Below, piece after piece: positions 25,144 through 33,754 of a stretch of DNA of 64,000 nt (its first letter is position 1; every line of letters starts with the position of its first letter). The stretch is from Bacteroidales bacterium. Its GTDB lineage: Bacteria; Bacteroidota; Bacteroidia; Bacteroidales; VadinHA17. The notes under the pieces were generated by a model. It was not told the DNA's origin, did not search any database, and saw only the letters and a list, made by a program, of their open reading frames with translations. The stretch spans positions 1,302,001 through 1,366,000 of the forward strand of contig JADJLX010000005.1 of NCBI GenBank assembly GCA_016709865.1, in the 5' to 3' direction. Made by a program: the position numbers and the translations under genes.

Positions 25144-27155
25144 TATTTGGATCTTAACAGTTTCTGAAGATCCGCCAACTCATCCCTGTATCTGGCAGCT
25201 TCAACAAAATCGAGTTCTGAAGCAGCTTTTTCCATACTTTTTCGCGTCTTTTCAATAGCTTTTTCAAGAGCTTCACTGTTCATGTATTTTATAACAGGAT
25301 CAGCTGCCACATCCGGACGGTCAGGTTCTATGTAAGCTTTAGAGGCGGCGCCTTTCCTACCCAATCCGCTGAGAGCAGAACCTGCTTTCCTGAAAATCTG
25401 TGTAGGAGTTATACCCATCTCCTCATTGTATTTCATCTGTTTGCTCCTCCTTCTCTCAGTCTCATCTATTGTCTGTTTCATGCTTCGGGTAACATTATCA
25501 GCATACATTATAACCTTGCCATTGAGGTTACGTGCTGCTCGTCCAGCTGTTTGCGTGAGAGAGCGTGATGATCTCAGAAATCCTTCTTTATCCGCATCCA
25601 GAATCGCAACAAGAGATACTTCCGGAAGGTCCAGTCCCTCCCTGAGCAGATTGACCCCTACCAGAACATCAATAGACCCGTTCCTGAGAGCCTCCATGAT
25701 ATCTATCCTGTCCAGGGTATCTATATCTGAGTGGATATAACTGCACTTGATATTATACCTGATAAGATAGGAAGAGAGTTCCTCTGCCATTCTCTTAGTT
25801 ATTGTTGTAACAAGTACCCTCTCTCCTGCTGCGGAGCGCGATCGGATCTCTCCCATCAGATCATCTATCTGGTTGAGGCTCGGACGTATCTCAATGGGCG
25901 GATCAAGCAGTCCTGTTGGCCTGATAACCTGGTCGACAAAAACGCCTTCGCTCTTTTCCAGTTCATAGTCGGCAGGTGTGGCACTGACAAAAATTGTTTG
26001 TCCCGTGAGTGATTCGAATTCTTCTATCCGCATGGGTCTGTTATCAAGGGCAGCGGGCAATCTGAATCCATATTCAACAAGTGTCTCCTTTCGTGACCGG
26101 TCACCTCCGAACATAGCTCTTATCTGAGGCAGGCTGACATGACTTTCATCTATAACAGTAATAAAATTATCAGGGAAATAATCCAGCAGACAGAATGGTC
26201 TTGTGCCGGGTTTTCTGCCGTCGAAATATCTCGAATAGTTCTCAATACCACTGCAATATCCGAGTTCCTTTATCATCTCAAGATCATACAGCACTCTTTG
26301 CTCAAGTCTTTTTGCTTCCTCTTTCTTTCCAATCTCATTGAAATGAGCTGTCTGAAGCATCATATCATCCTGAATTTCACTTACTGCGAGATTTATTCTC
26401 TCCCTGGTAGTGACGAAAATATTTGCAGGGTAGATTATATATTCATTAAGAAAATCAAGCCGGTGACTGTCAATCGGGTCGAAGGTGTTGATCTCTTCAA
26501 TCTGGTCTCCAAAAAATATCACTCTTACAGCGATGTCGGCATATGCAGGAAAAATGTCAACAGTATCACCTCTTACCCTGAATGTCCCGTGTTTGAATTC
26601 CATCTCATTGCGTGAATAGAGACTATCAACAAGTTTTCTCAGGAAGAAATTGCGTGCGATATTCTGACCTTTCCTTATATGAACAGTATTAGAATGGAAA
26701 TCCTCAGGATTTCCGATGCCATAGATACATGAAACTGAGGAGACTACTATCACATCTCTTCGACCTGAAAGCAATGATGATGTGGCACTTAGACGCAGTT
26801 TTTCGATTTCCTCGTTTATTGAAAGGTCTTTTTCAATATATGTATCTGAAACAGGAAGATATGCTTCAGGCTGGTAATAATCATAATATGAAACAAAGTA
26901 CTCAACACGGTTTTCAGGGAAGAACTGTTTGAATTCACCATAAAGCTGAGCAGCAAGAGTTTTATTATGGCTCAGCACCAGAACCGGGCGGTTAACCTGA
27001 TCAATGACATTGGCAATGGTAAATGTCTTACCTGATCCTGTTACTCCAAGAAGAGTCTGGAACGGTACTCCATCATTAAGTCCCTTAACAAGTTGTTTTA
27101 TTGCTTCCGGCTGGTCGCCTGTTGGTTGAAAATCGGAAACTAATTTGAAATCCAT
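25140..27155 (-). CDS. uvrB: Excinuclease ABC subunit B
   Basis: UvrB is the damage-verifying helicase of nucleotide excision repair. Walker A is GVTGSGKT at residues 37-44, the beta-hairpin tyrosines are in YYDYYQPEAY, the DEAD-like box is DESH, motif V/VI are GINLLREGLD-like (GVNLLREGLDLPE) and QTAGRAARN, and the C-terminal UVR domain (KSMEKAASELDFVEAARYRDEL) ends the protein. The length of 671 residues is normal. It has its own promoter directly after the rpoD terminator. Confidence 0.98.
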   Translation of the reverse strand: MDFKLVSDFQPTGDQPEAIKQLVKGLNDGVPFQTLLGVTGSGKTFTIANVIDQVNRPVLVLSHNKTLAAQLYGEFKQFFPENRVEYFVSYYDYYQPEAYLPVSDTYIEKDLSINEEIEKLRLSATSSLLSGRRDVIVVSSVSCIYGIGNPEDFHSNTVHIRKGQNIARNFFLRKLVDSLYSRNEMEFKHGTFRVRGDTVDIFPAYADIAVRVIFFGDQIEEINTFDPIDSHRLDFLNEYIIYPANIFVTTRERINLAVSEIQDDMMLQTAHFNEIGKKEEAKRLEQRVLYDLEMIKELGYCSGIENYSRYFDGRKPGTRPFCLLDYFPDNFITVIDESHVSLPQIRAMFGGDRSRKETLVEYGFRLPAALDNRPMRIEEFESLTGQTIFVSATPADYELEKSEGVFVDQVIRPTGLLDPPIEIRPSLNQIDDLMGEIRSRSAAGERVLVTTITKRMAEELSSYLIRYNIKCSYIHSDIDTLDRIDIMEALRNGSIDVLVGVNLLREGLDLPEVSLVAILDADKEGFLRSSRSLTQTAGRAARNLNGKVIMYADNVTRSMKQTIDETERRRSKQMKYNEEMGITPTQIFRKAGSALSGLGRKGAASKAYIEPDRPDVAADPVIKYMNSEALEKAIEKTRKSMEKAASELDFVEAARYRDELADLQKLLRSKY

Positions 27156-27179
27156 ATTATATCCTCATTGAAAAGAAAA

Positions 27180-27187
27180 CAAAATTA
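27180..27187 (-). promoter_or_regulatory. -7 box of uvrB
   Basis: TAATTTTG on the minus strand matches TAnnTTTG and ends 24 bases before the uvrB start; it abuts the T-run of the rpoD terminator. No good -33 box. Confidence 0.5.
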
Positions 27188-27217
27188 CAAAAAAAGGCGC
27201 CTTTCACAGCGCCTTTT
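27188..27217 (-). terminator. Rho-independent terminator of rpoD
   Basis: AAAAGGCGC (27192-27200) and GCGCCTTTT (27209-27217) pair over 9 bp with an 8-base loop, followed on the minus strand by a run of T. It lies 21 bases after the rpoD stop. Confidence 0.88.
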
Positions 27218-27237
27218 CTATAGTAATAATGGTATAT

Positions 27238-28098
27238 CTAACCCAGATATCCCTTCAATAATCTGCTACGTGATGTGTGTCTGAGCCTCCTGATTGCCTT
27301 TTCCTTGATCTGGCGGACTCTTTCACGGGTAAGACCGAATTTTTCACCGATCTCTTCGAGTGTCATTTCCTGACAACCTATTCCAAAGAAGAATCTGATA
27401 ATATCTCTTTCTCTTTCGGTAAGAGTTGCAAGCGCCCTGTAGATCTCTCTTGAGAGAGATTCATCCATGAGAAGCTTGTCAGCTACCGGTGAATCAGAGT
27501 TTGTAAGTACATCAAGCAGACTGTTGTCTTCACCTTCAATAAAAGGGGCATCAACAGATACATGACGTCCTGAAACTTTGAGAGTATCAGTAACTTTTTC
27601 CTTAGGAAGCTCAAGAACATCAGCTAGTTCCTCAGGTGAAGGAGTACGTTCGTTCTCCTGTTCAAATTTTGAGAAAGCCTTATTTATTTTATTGAGTGAA
27701 CCTACCTGGTTAAGAGGTAACCTGACGATTCTTGATTGTTCAGCCAGAGCCTGAAGGATTGACTGCCGTATCCACCATACAGCATACGAGATAAACTTGA
27801 ATCCACGTGTTTCATCAAATTTCTCTGCAGCCTTAATCAGGCCCAGGTTTCCTTCATTGATTAAATCGGGAAGGCTAAGTCCTTGGTTCTGATACTGTTT
27901 TGCAACAGATACAACAAAACGCAGGTTAGCTTTGGTGAGTTTCTCAAGAGCAGCTCTGTCGCCTTTCTTTATACGCTGAGCCAATTCAACTTCTTCTTCT
28001 ACCGATATCAACTCCTCTTTACCAATCTCCTGTAAATACTTGTCGAGTGAAGCACTCTCCCTGTTCGTTATGGATTTGGTAATCTTTAGTTGTCTCAT
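27238..28098 (-). CDS. rpoD: Primary RNA polymerase sigma factor, Bacteroidota type
   Basis: The housekeeping sigma factor, 286 residues, without region 1.1, as is usual in Bacteroidota. Region 1.2 is [11 protein letters not shown], region 2 has [29 protein letters not shown] and the promoter-melting [15 protein letters not shown], region 3 contains [12 protein letters not shown], and region 4.2 is the helix-turn-helix [22 protein letters not shown]. It recognises the TTTG/TAnnTTTG promoters noted throughout this window. Monocistronic between its own promoter and terminator. Confidence 0.95.
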   Translation of the reverse strand: MRQLKITKSITNRESASLDKYLQEIGKEELISVEEEVELAQRIKKGDRAALEKLTKANLRFVVSVAKQYQNQGLSLPDLINEGNLGLIKAAEKFDETRGFKFISYAVWWIRQSILQALAEQSRIVRLPLNQVGSLNKINKAFSKFEQENERTPSPEELADVLELPKEKVTDTLKVSGRHVSVDAPFIEGEDNSLLDVLTNSDSPVADKLLMDESLSREIYRALATLTERERDIIRFFFGIGCQEMTLEEIGEKFGLTRERVRQIKEKAIRRLRHTSRSRLLKGYLG

Positions 28099-28120
28099 TA
28101 TGCCTCCGAAAAAATTTCCG

Positions 28121-28152
28121 CAAAGATATTGCTTTATTTATCTATAAACAAA
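28121..28152 (-). promoter_or_regulatory. Promoter of rpoD (possibly two overlapping)
   Basis: TTTG (28149-28152) and TATCTTTG (28121-28128) are 20 bases apart on the minus strand, a full match that would start transcription about 15-20 bases before the ATG. The same TTTG is the end of a second perfect -7 box, TATATTTG (28149-28156), with another TTTG at 28173-28176, suggesting a second upstream start. Confidence 0.65.
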
Positions 28153-28174
28153 TATAATTCACTATTGTTGTTCA

Positions 28175-28202
28175 AAGGGGATTTAATATTTTAAATCCCC
28201 TT
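28175..28202 (-). terminator. Perfect stem-loop between degP and rpoD
   Basis: AAGGGGATTTAA and TTAAATCCCCTT (12 bp each) flank a 4-base loop. It starts 30 bases after the degP stop, so is probably its terminator, but the following T-run is short. Its end overlaps the upstream -33 box of rpoD. Confidence 0.55.
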
Positions 28203-28232
28203 ATTATCAACAACTTATGTAATTGATGATTT

Positions 28233-29738
28233 TTAATTCCCGAATTGGTAATTTAAGATTCCTCCATCCGGCTGAATACCTCCTATTGACCTGAGCGTCT
28301 TTTCGTTATTTGTAGCCTGAAGAACATCGTCAGCAGAATTTACCTTTTTGCCGTTCACACTGGTAATAATATAACCCTTTGGCATACCAAAATCCTTGAA
28401 TTTTCCATCTTTCAGCTCTACCACTTTTACACCTGATTCTATTCTGTAATTACGTTTATCGGCTGAAGTTATCGGTTCCAGTCTGGCTCCATAGATAATA
28501 TTATCTGTCATATCTGATGTTACCACACTGGTTGTGCCTGCTGCGTTCTTAAGTACAATAGGAATTGTAACCTCTTTACCATTTCTTAAATAAGTAACGG
28601 TAGCTTTATCACCAGGACGATGTTTTCCAACCTGTTCCTGCAATTCAGAAGTGGTATTAACCTGCTTGTTATCAAATTTAATAATTACATCATTTACTTT
28701 CATATTAGCTTCTTCAGCAGAGCCTCCTGCAATAATGCCTGTTACAAGAATGCCTTTAACTTCATTAAGATTTTGTTTTTCAGCATCTTCTGACTCGACA
28801 TCTCTAATATTAACACCGATAATAGCTCGCTGAACCTCACCGAATTCTTTCAGATCATCAACAATCTTTTTAACGATCGACACAGGTATTGCAAATGAAT
28901 TCCCAGCATATGCGCCATTGGGAGAATAAATTGCAGATGTTATTCCCACAAGTAATCCCTTTGTATTTACCAGAGCACCTCCGCTATTTCCCATATTCAG
29001 TGCAGCATCAGTCTGGATGAATGATTCTATCCTGTAGTTTCCGCTATTGAGTCCAAGGCTCCTTCCTTTTGCACTTACAATACCTGCTGTTACAGTAGAT
29101 GTAAGATTGAAGGGGTTACCTACAGCCAAAACCCATTCACCCAATCTAAGCTGTTCAGAGTCGCCGTACTTAATATACGGAAGATTATCTGCCTTCACTT
29201 TAAGCAGTGCGATGTCACTTCCCGGATCCCGACCGATAACTTCGGCAGTCAACGTTCTATTATCATTTAATTTAACGTCAACAGATTCGGCATCTTCAAT
29301 AACATGGTTATTTGTGATTATATATCCATCGGCTGAAATAATCACACCTGATCCGAATCCCTGCACCTCTCTTGGTCTGGTATACCTGTCACCATAAAAC
29401 CATTCCATAATTGGATTATCTGCCTGTCCGGCAACCATAGTTTTGGTTCGAACATGAACTACAGCATGAACAGTCTGCTCAGCTGCATAAGTAAAATCTA
29501 TCTGTCCTTCCTGCATCTGCATCGAAGTCAGAAATGCCCTGGCGTTCTGAACGTCTACGCCCGAAGAGTCCTTAGTTACTACAACTGTTGGTTTATCAAT
29601 TATCCTTGTGTAAGCAAAAAGTGCTATTGTAGCTCCAAGAAGAGCCATTACAAATCCTCCTAATAAATACTTTCCTTTCATATCTTCATGTTTTAAGTTT
29701 AACTGTCCTGTCTCTATACTTAATTTTTCAATTTTCAT
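28233..29738 (-). CDS. degP: Do-family serine protease (DegP/DegQ/HtrA)
   Basis: A periplasmic protease and chaperone. The trypsin-like domain has the triad His145 (NNHVI), Asp175 (GSDIALL) and Ser252 (GNSGGAL), followed by a first PDZ domain (about 285-375, IIGVNIRDVESEDAE to TVTYLRNGKEV) and a second, weaker one (about 395-495). The N terminus has a single hydrophobic helix (LLGGFVMALLGATIALFA) that acts as signal or anchor. The start at 29738 adds 19 hydrophilic residues ahead of MKGKYLLGG; the ATG at 29681 may be the real one. The gene is monocistronic. Confidence 0.93.
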   Translation of the reverse strand: MKIEKLSIETGQLNLKHEDMKGKYLLGGFVMALLGATIALFAYTRIIDKPTVVVTKDSSGVDVQNARAFLTSMQMQEGQIDFTYAAEQTVHAVVHVRTKTMVAGQADNPIMEWFYGDRYTRPREVQGFGSGVIISADGYIITNNHVIEDAESVDVKLNDNRTLTAEVIGRDPGSDIALLKVKADNLPYIKYGDSEQLRLGEWVLAVGNPFNLTSTVTAGIVSAKGRSLGLNSGNYRIESFIQTDAALNMGNSGGALVNTKGLLVGITSAIYSPNGAYAGNSFAIPVSIVKKIVDDLKEFGEVQRAIIGVNIRDVESEDAEKQNLNEVKGILVTGIIAGGSAEEANMKVNDVIIKFDNKQVNTTSELQEQVGKHRPGDKATVTYLRNGKEVTIPIVLKNAAGTTSVVTSDMTDNIIYGARLEPITSADKRNYRIESGVKVVELKDGKFKDFGMPKGYIITSVNGKKVNSADDVLQATNNEKTLRSIGGIQPDGGILNYQFGN

Positions 29739-29946
29739 GCCTTAGCAAAAGATTAATATCTTTATAACCGATTTTACACGGTATTGTTTTACAAAGATCA
29801 TGCATTTTTACATTGATAATCTAACATTTAACAACTCTTTAACAATGATTATTATTCAATTTAACAGATTTTAATAACTATTGCCTGATTCTCCGTTTAA
29901 GACAATCGAAATGTCAGTTTTAATCCAGATATGTATGTCAGTAGAT

Positions 29947-29954
29947 TATTTTTG
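29947..29954 (+). promoter_or_regulatory. -7 box upstream of the S9-like hydrolase gene
   Basis: TATTTTTG is a perfect TAnnTTTG. If used, the message would start near 29961 and carry the polypurine block and the CTCCGTG repeat in its leader of about 120 bases. No -33 box is visible. Confidence 0.35.
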
Positions 29955-29980
29955 TCAGGACAATTTGACATTAAGGGTGA

Positions 29981-30056
29981 AGAATGAAAGGGAGAAAGGG
30001 AGAAGAGGAGATGAAAGCTCCGTGAAACTCAGTGATCTCCGTGTCTCTGTGGTAAA
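29981..30056 (+). repeat. Polypurine block plus single-arm CTCCGTG repeat
   Basis: A run of GGGAGAAA-type purines (29981-30010) is followed by one copy of the 39-bp unit (30018-30056), which begins CTCCGTGAAACTCAGTGA and ends TCTGTGGTAA. The same pair of modules occurs at 31185-31272. Confidence 0.75.
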
Positions 30057-30083
30057 AAAGGATCTAAATAAACCTATTATATT

Positions 30084-31184
30084 ATGAAAAAACTTATTTC
30101 AAATTTGTTCTTTATAGTAGTTTCAATTTTTGTTTCAGTCTCAGGACTATATGCCCAGCCTGGAAATACCGAGCTGATGCAGGAGATAAAAAGGATAAAT
30201 TCCAACTTTGAAGATCTCAGCCATCAATTTGATATTCTTGGAAAAAAGATCGATGATGTACAGTGGTATAACAAAGTTGGAGATATTGCATTCATCGACA
30301 AAGTCTACATTACAGGTCCTCCTCTTGCCAAAGAGCGAAATCCGACAGGACAGGGAGCAGGAAATCCGGTAAAATTCTGGAATTATATCTTTATCCCGAA
30401 AGATGCTGATCCCTCAAAAAAATATCCTCTACTGGTATTTCCCCATGGAGGTGTACATGCCAACTTCGATACATATTATACCCATATAATCAGAGAAATG
30501 GTTTCTCAGGGATATATTGTAACCGCTGCAGAATACAGAGGATCTACAGGTTATGGAGCCGGAATGTACAACAATATTGACTACGGTGGCCTCGAGGTAC
30601 AGGATGTGGATGCCAGCCGTCAGTATATGATCGATAATTATTCAATTGTTGATAAGGAGAGAGTCGGGATTATAGGCTGGAGCCATGGCGGATATATTGC
30701 ACTATTCAACATTTTCGAGTACCCGGCTAACTATAAAGTAGCATTTACTGGAGTTCCGGTGAGCGACCTTATCGCTCGCATGGGCTATAAAAACCAGGAA
30801 TACCGCGACCTTTTCTCAGAACAGCCACCGATAGGAAAACCGGCTGACCAGAATGTGGCAGAGTACCGGAAACGATCACCGGCATGGCAGACACAAAAAT
30901 ATCAGAACACACCCCTTCTTATTCATACAAATACCAATGATGAGGATGTCAATGTTCTTGAAGTGGAACATCTTATCAAGTCACTTAAAGCTGACGGCAA
31001 AAAGAATTTTGAATATGAAATTTTTAAGGATATGCCCGGTGGACATTCATTTGACAGAATGGACTATATGGAAGCAAAGGAAATCAGAATGAAGATCTAC
31101 AACCATCTGAACAAATACCTGACACCACCAAGGCCATTCAAGTCGTTGAAAGACCTGCAGAAAGCGGGTTACGGGTTTAATTAA
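30084..31184 (+). CDS. Exported prolyl-oligopeptidase-like (S9) hydrolase
   Basis: A 366-residue protein with signal peptide (VVSIFVSVSGLYA, then QPGNTE) and a short coiled-coil stretch (residues 30-60). The alpha/beta-hydrolase domain has FPHGGVHAN (oxyanion region), the nucleophile elbow GWSHGGY with Ser200, acid Asp288 in TNDEDVNV and His321 in PGGHSFDR. The S9 beta-propeller is missing, so this is a short, single-domain member, likely an esterase or small-peptide hydrolase in the periplasm. Substrate is unknown. It is flanked on both sides by repeat modules. Confidence 0.8.
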   Translation: MKKLISNLFFIVVSIFVSVSGLYAQPGNTELMQEIKRINSNFEDLSHQFDILGKKIDDVQWYNKVGDIAFIDKVYITGPPLAKERNPTGQGAGNPVKFWNYIFIPKDADPSKKYPLLVFPHGGVHANFDTYYTHIIREMVSQGYIVTAAEYRGSTGYGAGMYNNIDYGGLEVQDVDASRQYMIDNYSIVDKERVGIIGWSHGGYIALFNIFEYPANYKVAFTGVPVSDLIARMGYKNQEYRDLFSEQPPIGKPADQNVAEYRKRSPAWQTQKYQNTPLLIHTNTNDEDVNVLEVEHLIKSLKADGKKNFEYEIFKDMPGGHSFDRMDYMEAKEIRMKIYNHLNKYLTPPRPFKSLKDLQKAGYGFN

Positions 31185-31272
31185 ATGAGGGGGAGAAAGA
31201 GAGAAAGTGAGAAAGGGAGAAGAGGAGATTTAACTCCGTGAAACTTTGTGTTCTCTGTGTCTCCGTGGTTAA
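31185..31272 (+). repeat. Polypurine block plus single-arm CTCCGTG repeat
   Basis: Directly after the hydrolase stop codon is a GGGAGAAAGAGAGAAAG-type purine run (31185-31229) and then a 39-bp unit (31234-31272), from CTCCGTGAAACTTTGTG to TCCGTGGTTAA, ending 11 bases before rlmN. It matches the unit at 30018-30056 at most positions. Confidence 0.8.
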
Positions 31273-31283
31273 ATAACTAATTA

Positions 31284-32315
31284 ATGATGCAAAAAGAAAG
31301 ACTATACGGTAAGACATTAAACGAATTGATTGCAGTTGCAAAAAGGGTAGGTCTACCCGGATTTACTGCAAGGCAAATGGCTGACTGGCTCTACAAGAAA
31401 GAGATCCAGTCAATAGAGGAGATGACAAACCTTTCAAAAAAAACGAGGGAACAGCTATCTGCCGATTATGAAATAGGCCTCTATCCTCCCGTAAGCTCCT
31501 CAGAGAGTACAGACGGCACTAAAAAATACCTGTATAAAGTTCTGAATGACAAGTATATAGAAACAGCATATATTCCTGATACTGAGCGTGCTACAATTTG
31601 CGTTTCTTCACAGTCGGGATGTAAGATGGGCTGTGTCTTTTGCATGACAGGTAAGCAGGGATTCCAGGGAAACCTCACGTCAAATGAAATATTGAATCAG
31701 TTCAGGAGCCTCCCGGAATTCAAGAACTTAACCAATATGGTTTTTATGGGCATGGGTGAGCCACTCGATAATACAAATGAACTCCTCAAAACACTTGACA
31801 TACTTACAAATGAGTGGGGCTATGGATGGAGTCCTACCAGAATCACAGTCAGTACAGTAGGATTAGTTGCCGGCATCAAAGAATTTCTTGAAAAAAGCAG
31901 GTGTCATCTGGCAGTAAGTCTGCACTCCCCTTTCGATGAAGAGAGACGGAAACTTATGCCAATTCAAAGGACTAATACAGTCGAAGAGGTACTCGATATC
32001 ATCAGGAATTTTGAGATCAACAGTCAGCGAAGGATCTCATTTGAGTATATACTTTTTAAAGGATTAAACGACACTCCGCGTCATGTAAAAGAGCTGGCAA
32101 GAATACTCAACGGGATAAAATGCAGAATTAACATAATACGTTTTCATCAGATTCCTGGATCGGAGTTCCAGAGCCCCGACCTTGGAACGACAATAAATTT
32201 CAAGGAAGCGCTTAATGCCAAGGGAATCTTAACTACTATCAGGGCAAGCAGAGGTGTTGATATTCAGGCAGCCTGCGGATTATTGTCAACACTTGAGCAG
32301 AATAAACCGGCATAG
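31284..32315 (+). CDS. rlmN: 23S rRNA (adenine-2503-C2)-methyltransferase
   Basis: RlmN is a radical-SAM enzyme that methylates A2503 of 23S rRNA and A37 of some tRNAs. The 4Fe-4S cysteines are C113, C117 and C120 (GCKMGCVFC); the C-terminal methyl-carrying Cys331 is in GVDIQAACGLL. The other catalytic cysteine is in STVGLVAG-adjacent sequence before LAVSLHSP. The length of 343 is normal. A second ATG three bases on could be the start. It is followed by dacB after 2 bases. Confidence 0.96.
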   Translation: MMQKERLYGKTLNELIAVAKRVGLPGFTARQMADWLYKKEIQSIEEMTNLSKKTREQLSADYEIGLYPPVSSSESTDGTKKYLYKVLNDKYIETAYIPDTERATICVSSQSGCKMGCVFCMTGKQGFQGNLTSNEILNQFRSLPEFKNLTNMVFMGMGEPLDNTNELLKTLDILTNEWGYGWSPTRITVSTVGLVAGIKEFLEKSRCHLAVSLHSPFDEERRKLMPIQRTNTVEEVLDIIRNFEINSQRRISFEYILFKGLNDTPRHVKELARILNGIKCRINIIRFHQIPGSEFQSPDLGTTINFKEALNAKGILTTIRASRGVDIQAACGLLSTLEQNKPA

Positions 32316-32317
32316 AA

Positions 32318-33754
32318 ATGTTGAAATATTTCATTACCCTCACTTTATTATTTTCCGGCCTGTGCTCCTACTCACAAAGGAACGCACTGGACAGGTTGCT
32401 TGCAGATTCATCAATGTTACATGCTTCTGTATCACTATTCATTGCTGACTCGGAAAACGGAAAAACGGTACTTGAATCTAATTCGGAAAAAAGCCTTACT
32501 CCTGCATCTGTTATGAAGCTTGTTACTACAGCAGCAGCAATTGAGTTACTGGGACCTCAATATACATTCAAAACAATTGTAGGCTATACGGGAGTATTAA
32601 ATAAAAGGACCGGAAAACTTAAAGGGGATATTGTCATCCGGGGAGGAGGAGATCCTTGCCTGGGATCGCCATATTTTCCAGATTATTACAAAGATTTTTC
32701 TGACACATGGATAACTGAGATCAAAAAGCTTGGAATAAAAAAGATAGAAGGAAGAGTCATTACTGATGACTCATACTATGATTTTCAACCTGTTCCTGCG
32801 AAGTGGTTATGGGAAGATGCCGGAAACTATTACGGAGCAGGAGCATACGGACTTTCTGTTTTTGATAATACTTATGAGATCAGATTTATGACAAGTGCAG
32901 ATTCGCAGCTGGTTGTAAAAGAAATCATACCGGATGAATGCAGAACAGAATTTTCAAACTGGCTTACGGCTGCCGGTACAGCAGATGAAGGTTACGTATT
33001 TGCCGCACCCTACAGTACAAATGGCTGGCTGGCAGGAACAATACCTGCAAACCTTGATGATTTTGTCCTGAAAGCATCTGTAGCTGATCCTCCGCGGCTT
33101 ATTGCTAAAATGATTAACAATGAACTAACAGCATCGGGCATAGTTGTTTCAGAAGAACCAACAACCTTCAGACTGGAGCAGATAGCCACCAGGGAAAAGC
33201 TGGAACAGATTGCGGAAACCACCTCACCTCCGCTGTCAGAGATAATAGAAGTTCTAAATCATGAAAGCGTTAACCTGTATGCGGAACACCTGATTAAAGA
33301 ACTTGGCAAAAAGTATTCAGGGAATGGTTCAACTGATGCCGGTGTTGAGGTTGTGAAAGGATTCCTGAGAAATTCCGGCATAGGCGAAGACGGAATGTTT
33401 ATCGAGGATGGAAGTGGTTTATCTCCGGTGAACTCGATAACTGCCAAAGGATTAGCGGGCGTATTATATTATATGAAAAGATACGGAAAGTACTTTCCAG
33501 AGTACTATAACTCCCTGCCTGAAGCCGGGAAAGAGGGAACTCTGAAAAGCTACTTCAGGGATCCTGTTTTCGATACCAGATTAAAAGCAAAAAGCGGCTC
33601 AATGACAAGAGTAAGAAGTTATGCAGGCTACTTTACAACCATATCGGGAAAACAAATGATCTTCAGTATATTAATTAATAATTATACCGGTACATCCCGG
33701 CATTTAATTACCGGTATAGAGGAGATAATCAAAGAAACAATATTGAATGAATAA
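32318..33754 (+). CDS. dacB: D-alanyl-D-alanine carboxypeptidase/endopeptidase (PBP4, peptidase S13)
   Basis: A periplasmic peptidoglycan hydrolase that trims or opens peptide cross-links. Signal peptide LTLLFSGLCSYS, then QRNALD. The three penicillin-binding motifs are present: SxxK as SVMK (Ser64-Lys67), SxN as SVN in NHESVNLYAEHL, and KTG-type as KSG in LKAKSGSMTRV. The inserted domain between the first two motifs is the usual S13 feature. It starts 2 bases after rlmN and overlaps the DUF362-ferredoxin gene by 8 bases, so the three genes are one transcription unit. Confidence 0.93.
   Translation: MLKYFITLTLLFSGLCSYSQRNALDRLLADSSMLHASVSLFIADSENGKTVLESNSEKSLTPASVMKLVTTAAAIELLGPQYTFKTIVGYTGVLNKRTGKLKGDIVIRGGGDPCLGSPYFPDYYKDFSDTWITEIKKLGIKKIEGRVITDDSYYDFQPVPAKWLWEDAGNYYGAGAYGLSVFDNTYEIRFMTSADSQLVVKEIIPDECRTEFSNWLTAAGTADEGYVFAAPYSTNGWLAGTIPANLDDFVLKASVADPPRLIAKMINNELTASGIVVSEEPTTFRLEQIATREKLEQIAETTSPPLSEIIEVLNHESVNLYAEHLIKELGKKYSGNGSTDAGVEVVKGFLRNSGIGEDGMFIEDGSGLSPVNSITAKGLAGVLYYMKRYGKYFPEYYNSLPEAGKEGTLKSYFRDPVFDTRLKAKSGSMTRVRSYAGYFTTISGKQMIFSILINNYTGTSRHLITGIEEIIKETILNE

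Larger units (their letters stand above)
29739..30083. other. Gene-free region between degP and the S9-like hydrolase gene
   Basis: These 345 bases hold the AT-rich leader of degP (with several GTTAAA/TTTAAC words around 29820-29850), a -7 box for the plus-strand gene (29947-29954), a polypurine block and one copy of the 39-bp CTCCGTG repeat. A 68-codon reading frame at 29881 runs through the repeats and is not credible. No RNA gene was recognised. Confidence 0.6.

Noticed and set aside
26139..26615. Plus-strand reading frame of 158 codons
   Set aside because: Antisense to the uvrB helicase core; no family features and no promoter or start context.
29881..30087. Plus-strand reading frame of 68 codons
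   Set aside because: It crosses the polypurine and CTCCGTG repeats and has no family features. The purine block gives it an artificial charged composition.
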